Source: Halobacteriales archaeon QS_8_69_73
GTDB lineage: Archaea; Halobacteriota; Halobacteria; Halobacteriales; Haloarculaceae
Length of the DNA stretch: 45,308 bases
Reading direction: 5' to 3'
Assembly: GCA_003022945.1 (NCBI GenBank)
Contig: PXRZ01000049.1
Location: forward strand, 1-45,308
A program made the position numbers and the translations under genes. A model generated the notes under the pieces. It saw only the letters and a program-made list of their open reading frames with translations, searched no databases and had not been told where the DNA came from. Shown here piece after piece: positions 24,131 through 32,489 of this stretch. The first letter of the stretch is position 1. Each line of letters opens with the position of its first letter.

Positions 24131-25038
24131 GCGACGCCGACGCGGTCGAGGAGGGCCGACCCTCGAGGCCCGCGCTGCCGTCACCGCCGGCGGTCACGCG
24201 GACGCGGCTCCTGTTGGCGCCGCTGGTACTGTTCGACCTGCTGGCGTTCGTCGTCCCGATGGGCTATCTGCTGCGGGTGAGCCTCTCGGAGCGGTCGACG
24301 GGGCAGGCGCTGGTCCGGGGGACGTGGTCGGTCGACGGCTACCGGTTCCTGCTGGAGTCGTCGCTGCTGCGGCGGGTGTTCGTCTTCACCGTACTGTTCG
24401 CCGTCGTCGCGACGCTGCTGGCGGTCGGGCTCGGGACGGCCTACGCCTACGCCGCCTGGCGAGCCTCGGGAGCCGTCCGGACGGTGCTTCTGGCCGGCAT
24501 CGTGATGTCGATGTTCACGACGCTGGTGGTGAAGCTGTTCGCCGCGCTCGTCGTCTTCTCGCCGAGCGGCGTCGTCAACGACGCGCTGGTTGCGTCGGGG
24601 CTGGTCGGAACGCCGCTGCGGCTGATCAATAACAAGATCGGACTGGTGATCGGACAGCTGTACGTCGTGCTACCGTACATGGTACTGTCGGTGTATTCGG
24701 TGCTGACGAGCCTCGACGAACACCTCGTCGAGGCCGCAAACGACCTCGGGGCGACGCCGGCCCGGGCGGCCCGCGAGGTGGTCCTGCCGCACGCCGTCCC
24801 GGGGATGGCCGTCGGCGGCGTCATCGCCTTCGCCTGGAGCGCCGGCGCCTTCGCCGCGCCGGCGCTGCTCGGCTCGGCGTCGGAGCTGACCGTCGCCGTG
24901 GAGGTCCAGAACCGTCTCACGAGCTTCGAGTACCCGGTCGCGGCCGCCCTCTCGGTCGTGCTGACGGTGGTCGTACTCGTCGTGCTCGCGGCCGGGCTGT
25001 ACGGACTGCGCCGCCGCGGCGGAGGGAACGATGTCTGA
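24127..25038 (+). CDS. ABC transporter permease (PotB-like)
   Basis: A 303-residue membrane protein from GTG 24127, with six hydrophobic segments starting at LLLAPLVLFDLLAFVVPMGY and a periplasmic loop before the second segment. The conserved EAA loop that docks on the ATPase reads EAANDLGATPARAAREVVLPHAVPG at about residues 202-226, shown here to locate the coupling helix. The first permease of polyamine-type importers has this layout. It overlaps the ATPase stop and the next permease's ATG, consistent with tight translational coupling. Confidence 0.9.
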   Translation: MSDADAVEEGRPSRPALPSPPAVTRTRLLLAPLVLFDLLAFVVPMGYLLRVSLSERSTGQALVRGTWSVDGYRFLLESSLLRRVFVFTVLFAVVATLLAVGLGTAYAYAAWRASGAVRTVLLAGIVMSMFTTLVVKLFAALVVFSPSGVVNDALVASGLVGTPLRLINNKIGLVIGQLYVVLPYMVLSVYSVLTSLDEHLVEAANDLGATPARAAREVVLPHAVPGMAVGGVIAFAWSAGAFAAPALLGSASELTVAVEVQNRLTSFEYPVAAALSVVLTVVVLVVLAAGLYGLRRRGGGNDV

Positions 25039-25909
25039 CTCGACCCCGCGGACCGACGGCGGGACCGAAACCGGGACCGGCAAGGCACCGGCGGCCGGCC
25101 GCCGACTGGTTGGCGGCGCCGCCGTCGGCCGGTGGCTGTTTCGCGCCGGCGTCGGCGCCGTCTTCGCGTTCCTGCTGGCGCCTATCGCCGTGGTCGTTGC
25201 GACGTCGTTCGCCGAGACGGGGTCGCTGACGTTCCCACCGAAGGGGCTGTCGCTGCAGTGGTACGGGGAGTTCCTCGGCAGCTCCCGGTGGCGGCGGGCG
25301 GCACTGAACAGCCTCATCGCGGCCGGCGGAACGACGGTGCTGGCGACGGTCGCCGGGACGACGGCGGCCCTCGGCGTGAGCGACCTCGGCGGCAGTCGCG
25401 AGGCGGCCGTTCTCGGGCTGGCGGTGCTACCGCTTCTGGTCCCTGGCGTCGTCCTCGGCAGTTCGCTTCTGGTCTTTCTCGGGGAGTTCGACCTCCAGCA
25501 GACGTACACGGCCGTCGTCGCGGCGCACTCGCTGTGGGCGACGCCGCTGGCGTTCTCGGTCGTCCGGGCGGCGCTGTCGCGGTTCGACCCACGACTACGC
25601 GAGGCGGCGCTCGATCTCGGGGCCAGCCCGTTCCGGGCGTTCTTCGAGGTCGTCGCGCCGAACATCCGATCGGGGCTGTTCGCGGCGGCGCTGATCGCCT
25701 TCGTCGTCAGCCTCCAGGAGTTCATCATGACGCTGTTCGTCTCCGGGCCGGACACCCGCACGGTGCCGGTGCTGGCCTGGAACTCCCTGCGCGGCAGCCT
25801 CGATCCGCTCGTGAGCGTCGTCTCGACGCTGCTGGTGGCCGCCGTCGTCGTCGCGGTGGCCGTCGGCGCCGCGGTCGCCGGCCTCGAGCGGCTCGCGACG
25901 GACACCTGA
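25031..25909 (+). CDS. ABC transporter permease (PotC-like)
   Basis: A 292-residue permease with six membrane segments. After a polar 30-residue head, the first helix is VGAVFAFLLAPIAVVVATSF. The loop WYGEFLGSSRWRRAALNS is typical of PotC-type proteins (usually W followed by Y/F, then NS at the helix start). The EAA loop reads EAALDLGASPFRAF followed by EVVAPNI. The ATG at 25031 overlaps the upstream permease by eight bases. As the last gene it completes the binding protein-ATPase-permease-permease order. No terminator motif was recognised. Confidence 0.9.
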   Translation: MSDSTPRTDGGTETGTGKAPAAGRRLVGGAAVGRWLFRAGVGAVFAFLLAPIAVVVATSFAETGSLTFPPKGLSLQWYGEFLGSSRWRRAALNSLIAAGGTTVLATVAGTTAALGVSDLGGSREAAVLGLAVLPLLVPGVVLGSSLLVFLGEFDLQQTYTAVVAAHSLWATPLAFSVVRAALSRFDPRLREAALDLGASPFRAFFEVVAPNIRSGLFAAALIAFVVSLQEFIMTLFVSGPDTRTVPVLAWNSLRGSLDPLVSVVSTLLVAAVVVAVAVGAAVAGLERLATDT

Positions 25910-26102
25910 TACTGTCGGCTGTAACCGCATCGACGGTCGTATCCAAAGTACGGCGTTGCGGAGCGTACCCACCGCGAGCTCTCGGTGCAGTCATCATGAA
26001 ACTACGGCCGACAGTACGAGGGCGTCGCCCACCGGATCGGCGACCCACGCTGATCGCCCGCCGCCCGGCGAATGTTCGCCCGCCGCCCTCGGCCGCGAGA
26101 AG

Positions 26103-26110
26103 ACACTTAT
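26103..26110 (+). promoter_or_regulatory. TATA-like box of the zinc-ribbon membrane protein
   Basis: ACTTATTC lies 24-31 bases before ATG 26134. The 220 bases between the permease gene and this site show no gene. Confidence 0.45.
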
Positions 26111-26133
26111 TCTTGGCTGCCGTCCGGAGTCTC

Positions 26134-26475
26134 ATGGCCGCTGCCGCGTCGCTGTTCGTCCTCCTCTCGGTCGTCGGCAGCACCGCCGTCGGCCTCGACG
26201 CACGGAAGAACAGCTCACAGAGCGCACTCCTGTGGGCCCTGGCGGTTCTCCTCGGGTCGGTGCCGATACTGCTCGTGTACGTCCTTCTCGGCCGCGACGC
26301 GACGGACGACCCGACCCCCGAATCGGCCTCGGAATCCGACCTCGTCGAGTGCCCGAACTGCCACGCCATCGAGGAGCCGACCGCCTCCGTCTGTCGGTTC
26401 TGCGACGAACCGATCCGAACGCCCGACGGGCCCGACCGCGGCTCGCCCGGCGACGACGTCGAATCCCCCGGGTGA
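26134..26475 (+). CDS. Two-helix membrane protein with zinc-ribbon tail
   Basis: A 113-residue protein. Two hydrophobic segments, MAAAASLFVLLSVVGSTAVG (1-20) and ALLWALAVLLGSVPILLVYVLL (about 31-52), are followed by an acidic linker and a zinc-ribbon knuckle pair, CPNCHAIEEPTASVCRFCDEPI (CxxC-x11-CxxC, about 74-95). The layout is common among haloarchaeal proteins of unknown role. The ribbon is probably cytoplasmic. It stands alone with its own promoter. Confidence 0.75.
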   Translation: MAAAASLFVLLSVVGSTAVGLDARKNSSQSALLWALAVLLGSVPILLVYVLLGRDATDDPTPESASESDLVECPNCHAIEEPTASVCRFCDEPIRTPDGPDRGSPGDDVESPG

Positions 26476-26628
26476 GGTCGGCTCCCGGGTCGTCCCACAA
26501 TCCGTGGAAACGGGGTATGGAGCCCTCTGGCGGGGCAACCGTACAGCTCTAAGAGCGGCCTCGGTACTCGCGACCTGCAGTCCGTCCACCAGTCACGACC
26601 GGAGGGTGGAGACGGATCGACAGAGACG

Positions 26629-26856
26629 TTAGCCGTCGAGAAGCGGGGAGTCCTCGAACGTTTCGCGATCGGGACGCTCGTCTTCGAGGTGGCGTGCGGA
26701 CTGGAGCTGTGAGTTCACCAGCGTGTTTACCTGCTCTCCCCAGTCCTCGTCGGGATGCGTTCGGACGTACGCTGCCCACTCGCGGATTTGGCGGAGCCGA
26801 TTCTCGCGGTTGCGGGCGTGTTTGTCATCACGATTCTCTGAGTTGTTCGTACTCAT
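26629..26856 (-). CDS. Small hydrophilic partner of the nucleotidyltransferase gene
   Basis: A 75-residue highly charged protein (MSTNNSENRDDKHARNRENR start, ending TFEDSPLLDG) with a helical RLRQIREWAAYVRTHPDEDW core. No family is recognised. The ATG at 26856 lies 29 bases inside the 3' end of the upstream nucleotidyltransferase gene, so the two are coupled. Small partner plus nucleotidyltransferase resembles MNT-type toxin-antitoxin layouts, but the typical HEPN signature (RxxxxH) is not seen here. Confidence 0.6.
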   Translation of the reverse strand: MSTNNSENRDDKHARNRENRLRQIREWAAYVRTHPDEDWGEQVNTLVNSQLQSARHLEDERPDRETFEDSPLLDG

Positions 26857-27421
26857 TCTCAACCCCGAGTTTCGTGACGTATCCTTCGAGTGCAGTCGTA
26901 TTAAGGCTTGGTCCCGCGACTTCGTGGAGATAGAGCGCGTCCTCGTAGTCCTTCTGGGCACCCATATCGAGCTTGTAGGCAATCTGGAACTCCAGCGAGC
27001 CGACACGGAGGGCTTCCCCGCCGAGACGGACGGAGATGGCGTTCTCGAGCGAGATGCGGTCGGACTCGTCGGACGCGAATTTGAGCTCGACGTTTGGAAC
27101 CCGGTGTCCCTCTTCGGCGATACGGGCCGGTAGGTCGTCGGCCAACGTTTCATGTAGGTCGCCGAGTGGCATCGCCGAGCCCCAGTAGCCCGCCTTCCGG
27201 AGTCGCTTCGCCAGCTCATCGGCCGTTTCCTCGTCGAACCGTTCCGTGATCACGTCGATGTCCTCGGTCGCACGCGAGCGACCGAACAACACGGCCACGT
27301 AACCGCTCACAATGACGTACTCGATACCGACATTGTCGAGAAGACCACCGGCATCTAGCATCAGTCTGTCGAGGTCACTGGGTGGTTTGTCGATGACGAC
27401 CCCATCCTTGGTGAACTCCAT
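26828..27421 (-). CDS. Nucleotidyltransferase of the MNT/AbiEii-like type
   Basis: A 197-residue protein. VGIEYVIVSGYVAVLFGRSRATEDIDV (about 31-57) holds the family motif: a G-x-x-A element, GRxRxTxDID, and the metal-binding Asp54 and Asp56. The downstream LEFQIAYKLDMGAQKDYEDALYL resembles the AbiEii/DUF6036 pattern in which a conserved Lys and a KDxxD-like segment support nucleotide transfer. Such enzymes act in antiviral or toxin-antitoxin systems by adding NMP to RNA or protein. The TATA-like box sits 27-35 bases before the ATG. A small charged protein gene overlaps the 3' end, and VapBC lies 280 bases upstream. Confidence 0.75.
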   Translation of the reverse strand: MEFTKDGVVIDKPPSDLDRLMLDAGGLLDNVGIEYVIVSGYVAVLFGRSRATEDIDVITERFDEETADELAKRLRKAGYWGSAMPLGDLHETLADDLPARIAEEGHRVPNVELKFASDESDRISLENAISVRLGGEALRVGSLEFQIAYKLDMGAQKDYEDALYLHEVAGPSLNTTALEGYVTKLGVENEYEQLRES

Positions 27422-27447
27422 GCGTTGATGACCTGTGCGTCTGCTAT

Positions 27448-27456
27448 CCTTATATG
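27448..27456 (-). promoter_or_regulatory. TATA-like box of the nucleotidyltransferase pair
   Basis: CATATAAGG on the minus strand about 30 bases before ATG 27421. The remaining sequence up to 27701 shows no gene. Confidence 0.5.
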
Positions 27457-27701
27457 CGCGGGGAACCCGCCGGTCCCTGTCGAGGAGACGAGCGGGAAAA
27501 CACGGCAGCTCGTTCGCGCAAGTGATGCAAGACTAATCAGTCCCCCGATATTTTCCTCGACGGCCTCACGTTTTGCTCTGCCCGCCCAGCGGTGCCCGAT
27601 TAGATCTGCACATATCATGGCAACGATCAGACCACCGCAGAGACGCCGTTGGCCGTCGAAACGGATGTCTCCGCACTCACGACTCGAGACGTATCAATAT
27701 C

Positions 27702-28094
27702 TCAGTACGTCTCGACGTCGACTCCGAGCGTCGTGAAGTCCTCGACGTCGTCGGTGAGGACGGGTTCGTCGTAGACGTCGGAGACTGCCGCAACCATCGG
27801 ATCGACCTTGTCGATGCCGCTTTCGCCGTCGGCTCGCTGGTCCGCTCGTGCGAGGAGTTGTCCAGCGCGGTGAGCGATCGTCTCGTCCTGCTCGACGACC
27901 GGATACATTCGAAGCGCGTTCCCGACGTTCCGCCGTTCGTCCTCGTCGCCGAACTCGGCACCGTACGAGAGCTCCACGACGACCGGTGACGGAACCCGCT
28001 GGACGGTGTTCGCCTCCGAGAGTTCGGTGCCTCTCTCGAAGGCACCCTCGTGACCGTCGAAGAGATCGATCAGAAACGACGTATCGAGGATCAC
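27702..28094 (-). CDS. vapC: PIN-domain ribonuclease toxin (VapC family)
   Basis: A 130-residue PIN domain protein. Acidic active-site residues are Asp4 in MILDTSFLIDLF, Glu41 in VVVELSYGAEF, Asp in KVDPMVAAV and Asp in VLTDDVEDF, which form the Mg-dependent RNase centre of VapC toxins. Typical targets are tRNA or rRNA loops. The ATG overlaps the antitoxin stop by four bases, so it is the second gene of a vapBC operon. The length is normal and nothing looks broken. Confidence 0.9.
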   Translation of the reverse strand: MILDTSFLIDLFDGHEGAFERGTELSEANTVQRVPSPVVVELSYGAEFGDEDERRNVGNALRMYPVVEQDETIAHRAGQLLARADQRADGESGIDKVDPMVAAVSDVYDEPVLTDDVEDFTTLGVDVETY

Positions 28095-28321
28095 TTGAAC
28101 CGCTCCCGGAGTTCGTGTTTCGCTTCGGTATCAGTCTCGTGCGTGCTTTCGAGACGATCCCGCATGGCCGTCGCCGTTTCCGACGAGAGTATCCCGGCGA
28201 CATCCTCGGGACGAGGTCCCCCGATGAGCCGGCGGAGCGTCTCCTCCATCGTCTCGTCTTCGCGCTTGTGCGCCGTCACGAATTCGTGGAACTCCTCGGA
28301 GATACGGACCGACTTGCTCAT
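28091..28321 (-). CDS. vapB: VapB-type antitoxin (UPF0330/DUF217-like)
   Basis: A 76-residue protein starting MSKSVRISEEFHEFVTAHK, a ribbon-helix-helix-like N-terminus. EETLRRLIGG follows, characteristic of archaeal VapB of this family. The C-terminal half is charged and helical (AKHELRERFK), the part that would block the toxin. It lies directly before vapC with a four-base overlap. A palindrome covering its start codon is the likely autoregulatory operator. Confidence 0.85.
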   Translation of the reverse strand: MSKSVRISEEFHEFVTAHKREDETMEETLRRLIGGPRPEDVAGILSSETATAMRDRLESTHETDTEAKHELRERFK

Positions 28322-28341
28322 ATACCGTATATTCGGGTATA
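28321..28341 (-). promoter_or_regulatory. Palindromic promoter/operator of vapBC
   Basis: ATACCGTATATTCGGGTAT is an inverted repeat (ATACC/GGTAT arms around an AT-rich centre) touching the vapB ATG. Its centre could also act as the initiator region. Autoregulation by VapBC complexes through such palindromes is established for the family. Confidence 0.5.
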
Positions 28342-28580
28342 CGCACCTATCAACTTTCGGCTATTGTTCGGGAGTATCGTTCTCTCTGTCAGGCGACCGT
28401 CTTCGGTCCAGCGCGGCGGGCGGGGGTCGAGCTGACCGGGACCTGCGCCTATTGTGGCAACAACTGATACGCTCGGAGACACCGTTTACCGTCAAAATAG
28501 ACGGCTTGATACTTACAATCACAATCTATCTATATAAAGCATCATTAGCGACTGAATCGAGTCAGGAATAATACGTTACT

Positions 28581-28874
28581 ATGGATAATACAGAACGACC
28601 CGAACGCCTGCTATCCGATGCTGATGCCGCCGAGATATTAAGGCGGATGGAAGAGGACTTGAAGTGGGCGCTAGTGAAGTGTGTGAGAATAGCGGTTGAA
28701 GATGATGAGAAAGAGTACAAGCACAAGATCGTTGAGGTTGAGATACCCAATCGCGAGCAGGGTGAGGTTGTCGAGACAATAGACACAGACGGGAATCCCA
28801 ATACAGAGAGCGAGGCACTATATGAGGTCTCGCAGAATTATCTTGAGAGGGTATCCCCGTGTTTGCGCCTATGA
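28581..28874 (+). CDS. Unknown 97-aa acidic protein in the AT-rich island
   Basis: It starts MDNTERPERLLSDADAAEIL at ATG 28581, 15 bases after AATAATACG. It is charged and probably helical in the first half, then IVEVEIPNREQGEVVETIDTD looks like two strands. No family is recognised. Codon use is more AT-rich than that of the core genes, suggesting acquired DNA. Its TGA overlaps the ATG of the following 54-residue gene (ATGA), so they form a coupled pair. The next gene beyond is the opposing DUF262 relic. Confidence 0.6.
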   Translation: MDNTERPERLLSDADAAEILRRMEEDLKWALVKCVRIAVEDDEKEYKHKIVEVEIPNREQGEVVETIDTDGNPNTESEALYEVSQNYLERVSPCLRL

Positions 28875-29035
28875 CCTACGAGAACGAGGACGGTGAAACG
28901 GTACATGCTGACGGTGAGATAATGGTCAAACCGGGAACCATGGAATTCATTCCGGCTTCCGTTGACGAACTCCCGGGTTTGTTTCACTGTGACCTGGAGA
29001 TGCTAACTGACCTGCCGGTTCACAGTGAGGAGTAG
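28871..29035 (+). CDS. Unknown 54-aa protein coupled to the preceding gene
   Basis: ATG 28871 opens MTYENEDGETVHADGEIMVK, followed by PGTMEFIPASVDELPGLFHCDLE and ending at TAG 29033. It is acidic, with a beta-rich look and no membrane part. The four-base overlap with the upstream gene and consistent codon use support it. No function is known. A two-gene unit of small acidic proteins next to VapBC and a DUF262 gene may be a toxin-antitoxin, anti-defence or regulatory module, which is speculation. Confidence 0.55.
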   Translation: MTYENEDGETVHADGEIMVKPGTMEFIPASVDELPGLFHCDLEMLTDLPVHSEE

Positions 29036-29194
29036 GATCGATGGCTGAGCGAACGTCTTAGTCCTACTGTTCCGAAATTTTGAACCAGAGCAATTTGGAA
29101 TTCCTCACGCTTAGAGCGACGCCTACTTACTAACTAGTTTATCGTGGTTACGGAATATTGACAAGATCCTGAGTGAGCAGTCAGTAGTTCATGC

Positions 29195-30886
29195 TCAGAG
29201 CGACCAGCGTTCAATAAGCTCATTTGTCAACTCTCTTGTATGCTCATTGATATCCTCACTTGTCCAGTCATCATACCTTGCTACATTTTCAGCAATTTTT
29301 ACATCTGAATCGGAGTACGTCCTCTTCTTCGACGCGAACGATGTCTCCTCAATCGACGCGTGGTCGCCGTCAAGTAACAGAGTGAGGTTACCGATGAGGT
29401 TTTTCTGCTGTTCGAATCGGCCGTCGTCCAATTTCTTACGCCACTCTCGGTACTCCGGCTTCTCGTACGTCCGGCGTGGGGCAATATGTTCAACGTGTAG
29501 GTTGTCCAGTTCCATTCGCCACGGACCACGTCGCTCTTCTTCTATGCTGACCAGTGTCAGCGTGGTTCGGAACTGCCATGAGCCAAGGACGCTCATTCCG
29601 TTCGCTTTTAGATATTCCTCTATCTCACCATCTGTCGGGGTGTACTCCCTAATAGCCTCACGGAGCTTTTCTCGAATTTCGTTTTCATCTTCCGTCTGCT
29701 GAACCTCTGCCGACGTGCTATAAATAGCATCCCGCATATCTGCGGACGACATTGAACTCAACTGCATCCGCATCGCCAGAATTGAAGCGAGCCTGAAGTT
29801 CTCCTTTAGCAAGATTTCTCTGTTGATGTTGTTATAGATGGCGAGCGACAGAACCTCAGAATGCGTAGAGGCAGAGTTGAGGTACTGCAGATGACGGATA
29901 GCATCGTCAGGGATGTCTTGACCCTCTACTTCGTAACTGTCACTGGTGATCTGAAGATAGATATCGACCTGTCGTTTGAACCACTGGACGAAATCGTACA
30001 CGTCGTCGTAGTTCTCCAGAACTTTCTCGAAGTATCGATACAGCTCGCTCTTGTCTATCTGCCGTGGAGTCGGGACGTCCGAATTGATGAGAATCTGTGT
30101 CATCGGACGACGAATACGAAGCCGTCGCTGGAATCTTGGACCGCCTAAGTTGTCTTCAAGCAATTCGTAGGTGTAGTCCCATACACGGGTGATTTCACGA
30201 GCCCTTCTCAAATCATCTATGTCATCGGCTTCACCGTGAATCCGCGCCTTCGCAAGAATCTGTGGTGAGACGTCTTTCCCACGCTCATTCTGCGACTGAA
30301 AGATAGCGTACGCAAGACTGGAATCTGTAGCCTTCGTCTCAACCACCTTCAGGAAGTCACAAATATCGTCGAGCAGACCTTCTATTTCCTCTCCATCGAG
30401 ACCGCTGATTTCAGTGACATAGTAATCGTAAGCGTTCCGGACTCGTCCATTTGCCTCCTCAATATCACCTTGTCATAACTTATCGAACTCTTCTTTCGTG
30501 TCCTCGTCCGCAAGTTCTACTTTCGACTCAGGACTCCCGCCTCTGTTTACCTCCAGAATATCCTTCATCCGCACATCGTTTAATCCTCCATCCTCATTGA
30601 CATCAAAGTCACCTACATCACGAATCGCCATCGCAAGAATCGAGATAGTCACTATCCGCTGTTGACCGTCCACAATCTCGTACGTTCGTCCCGTGTCCTT
30701 CTCAAGTAGAATGATATTACCGAGGTAGTGCTGGTTGACTTGGTCACCAATACGATTTACATCCGTCCACAGGTCTCGCCAGTGCTTCTTTTACCACTCA
30801 TATCCCCGTTGATACTCAGGTACGGCAAAGATAGCACCCCTCTTATCCCCGAGAAGGTCTCTGACCTTCTTATAACGTGCCCGCAT
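29195..30886 (-). pseudogene. DUF262/DUF1524 restriction-type protein (GmrSD/SspE-like), two in-frame stops
   Basis: Reading the minus strand from ATG 30886 (MRARYKKVRDLLGDKRGAIF), one single frame runs to 29195. The N-terminal DUF262 part has VPEYQRGYEW and the nucleotide motif VDGQQRIVTISILAMAI. The C-terminal DUF1524 part has the HNH-like DNLHVEHIAPRRTYE and NLIGNLTLLLDGDHASI. It is broken only by a TAA (plus 30791-30793) after GYEW and a TGA (plus 30473-30475) after EEFDKL. Each can come from one base change. GmrSD and SspE relatives use NTP in DUF262 and nick or cut modified DNA with DUF1524. The intact length would be about 563 residues. Confidence 0.8.
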
Positions 30887-31552
30887 AACATGACCAAACG
30901 AAAGGACGAATTATAAATATAATTGAGAGCTTCTCGATTGATACTAATTTCATCAGAGGATACGACCTCTAAGTTAGGAGCACCGCTCGCGTAATTCTGT
31001 TATAAGGAGAATAATGCTCCGTAATCACAGACACTTGAATATCGACTTTGGATTGACATAGATGCATATTTTTATTTTAATTTCAAATCGTCTCCACTCC
31101 CTGCACCCGCAATTAAAAGTCGGAATTGAGCTATGACAGCCGATTAGATATATTCAGGGTACGCCCGACGCTATTGCATCTTCGTCTGCTCGGAACCCCT
31201 GTAGTAATGTTTACCAAGCACGTCCATGGCCCACATTCATCAAGTCACCAATGACCTTCTCTGGGATATCGATGAGTAACTACGCCTATGTGACGCCTCA
31301 GAGTGTACTCTATTCGATCGTAAATGACGACTGTCCTCTTCAAAGTGACAGACACGATTCTCCCACGTCCATTCGCTTCTCCTTGCAAACCTATGGATAG
31401 AAAGCCGGCCTCGGCACTCATAGGGCTCGTCACCGCCGGGTGCCTACGCCGGCTCGGCCCGGTAGGTCGTCATCGGCCGTTCGTCCGTAGGCGCTCCCGT
31501 GTCAAATCGCTTCGGCCCGCCCGCCGTAGCGGTGCCCGCGGCGCCGCGCGGC
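30887..31552. other. AT-rich stretch without supported genes
   Basis: About 670 bases. The first two thirds are AT-rich (for example ATGCATATTTTTATTTTAATTTC near 31062) and all frames are short or implausible. From about 31400 the composition becomes GC-rich again, which probably marks the island edge. No repeat, tRNA or attachment site was recognised. Confidence 0.5.
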
Positions 31553-32281
31553 TCACAATTCGATCTGGCGCAGGTCGTGCTCCAGCCCCGCGACGTGGTC
31601 GTTGTACGCGTCGACGAAGCCGCCGAACCGGGGGGCGTACTCGCGAAGGTCCGTCGCCGACGGCGGGCCGTACTGCGAGACGAGGTAGACGCCGCCGGAG
31701 CCGCCGACGCGGAGGTACGAGACGTCGTCCCCGTCCCACTTCAGCTCCCAGCGCGTGCCGTCGACCCGCGCGGCGTAGCTGCCGTACTCGGAGGACTCAC
31801 AGCGACGGAGCTCCCGCGCCATCGTCTCACAGCAGCGCTCGATGGTTTCGAGAATACGGTCCCGTTCGGCGGCGATGCCGTCGGTCGACTCGACGGGCGC
31901 ACCGGACGCCTCGGCGCCGTCGAGGATCCCCGCCAGCGAGTCGACGTACTCGTTGTAGGCCTCGAGAAACGCCCCGTAGTCGTCCAGCGCCGCCGCGAGC
32001 GGCTCCGGGTCGGCGGCCGCCTGCGTCGAAACCACGTACGTCTCGCCGCCGCCGCGCGGCTCGTAGCGGAGGTACTCGACGTCGCCGGCCTCGTAGCTGA
32101 GCGTCCACTCGCCGCGGTCGGTGGTGAACGAGCGGCTGCCGTAGTCGCCGCCCTGCAGCCTGGCGAGACCGTACGCCACCCGGCCGGCGTGGTCGCGGAC
32201 CGCCGCGAGCACCTCGCTGCGCCGCTCGGCGACCGCGCTCGCGTCGGCCAACTCGACATCCAGGTTTGCCAACGAACCCAT
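31553..32281 (-). CDS. Unknown protein with tandem duplicated domain, 242 aa
   Basis: ATG 32281 opens MGSLANLDVELADASAVAER. The protein consists of two similar halves. Each has a helix with AxxLxR, then YGS-plus strand, then a W-L strand and YLRxxxxGGxYxVS (residues about 47-89, DYGSRSFTTDRGEWTLSYEA; and about 168-208, EYGSYAARVDGTRWELKWDG). A helix with YNxxVxxL closes each half. Internal duplication is therefore clear. There is no signal peptide or membrane segment. I do not recognise the family. It stands at the GC-rich side of the island boundary, without operon partners. Confidence 0.75.
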   Translation of the reverse strand: MGSLANLDVELADASAVAERRSEVLAAVRDHAGRVAYGLARLQGGDYGSRSFTTDRGEWTLSYEAGDVEYLRYEPRGGGETYVVSTQAAADPEPLAAALDDYGAFLEAYNEYVDSLAGILDGAEASGAPVESTDGIAAERDRILETIERCCETMARELRRCESSEYGSYAARVDGTRWELKWDGDDVSYLRVGGSGGVYLVSQYGPPSATDLREYAPRFGGFVDAYNDHVAGLEHDLRQIEL

Positions 32282-32489
32282 ATCGTATCGACGCCGCCGA
32301 CGGGGATAATCACCCCGATGGGCCACGGTCCGGCGGGTCTTCGAACGGGTCCGGTCACCCGAACGCCTTACCGGCGACCGCACGACCGGTCGCGCTCGAC
32401 GGCTCCGGCGTCGGACGTCGCCGGGAGCAGCCGCGAACTCGGGGTCGTCGTCGACCGCCCGTCGCTACGGCGGCGGGCCAAGTGCGTTG

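Noticed and set aside
22466-24184. Minus-strand frame of 572 codons across two transporter genes
   Set aside because: It spans the opposite strand of two clear genes and lacks any domain.
28322-28580. tRNA or small RNA gene in the gap after vapB
   Set aside because: No cloverleaf or TPsiC-like sequence was found; the stretch only turns AT-rich.
30473-30475. TGA in the DUF262 gene as recoded (selenocysteine or readthrough) codon
   Set aside because: A second stop (TAA) occurs upstream, there is no recoding element visible, and haloarchaea are not known to use selenocysteine.
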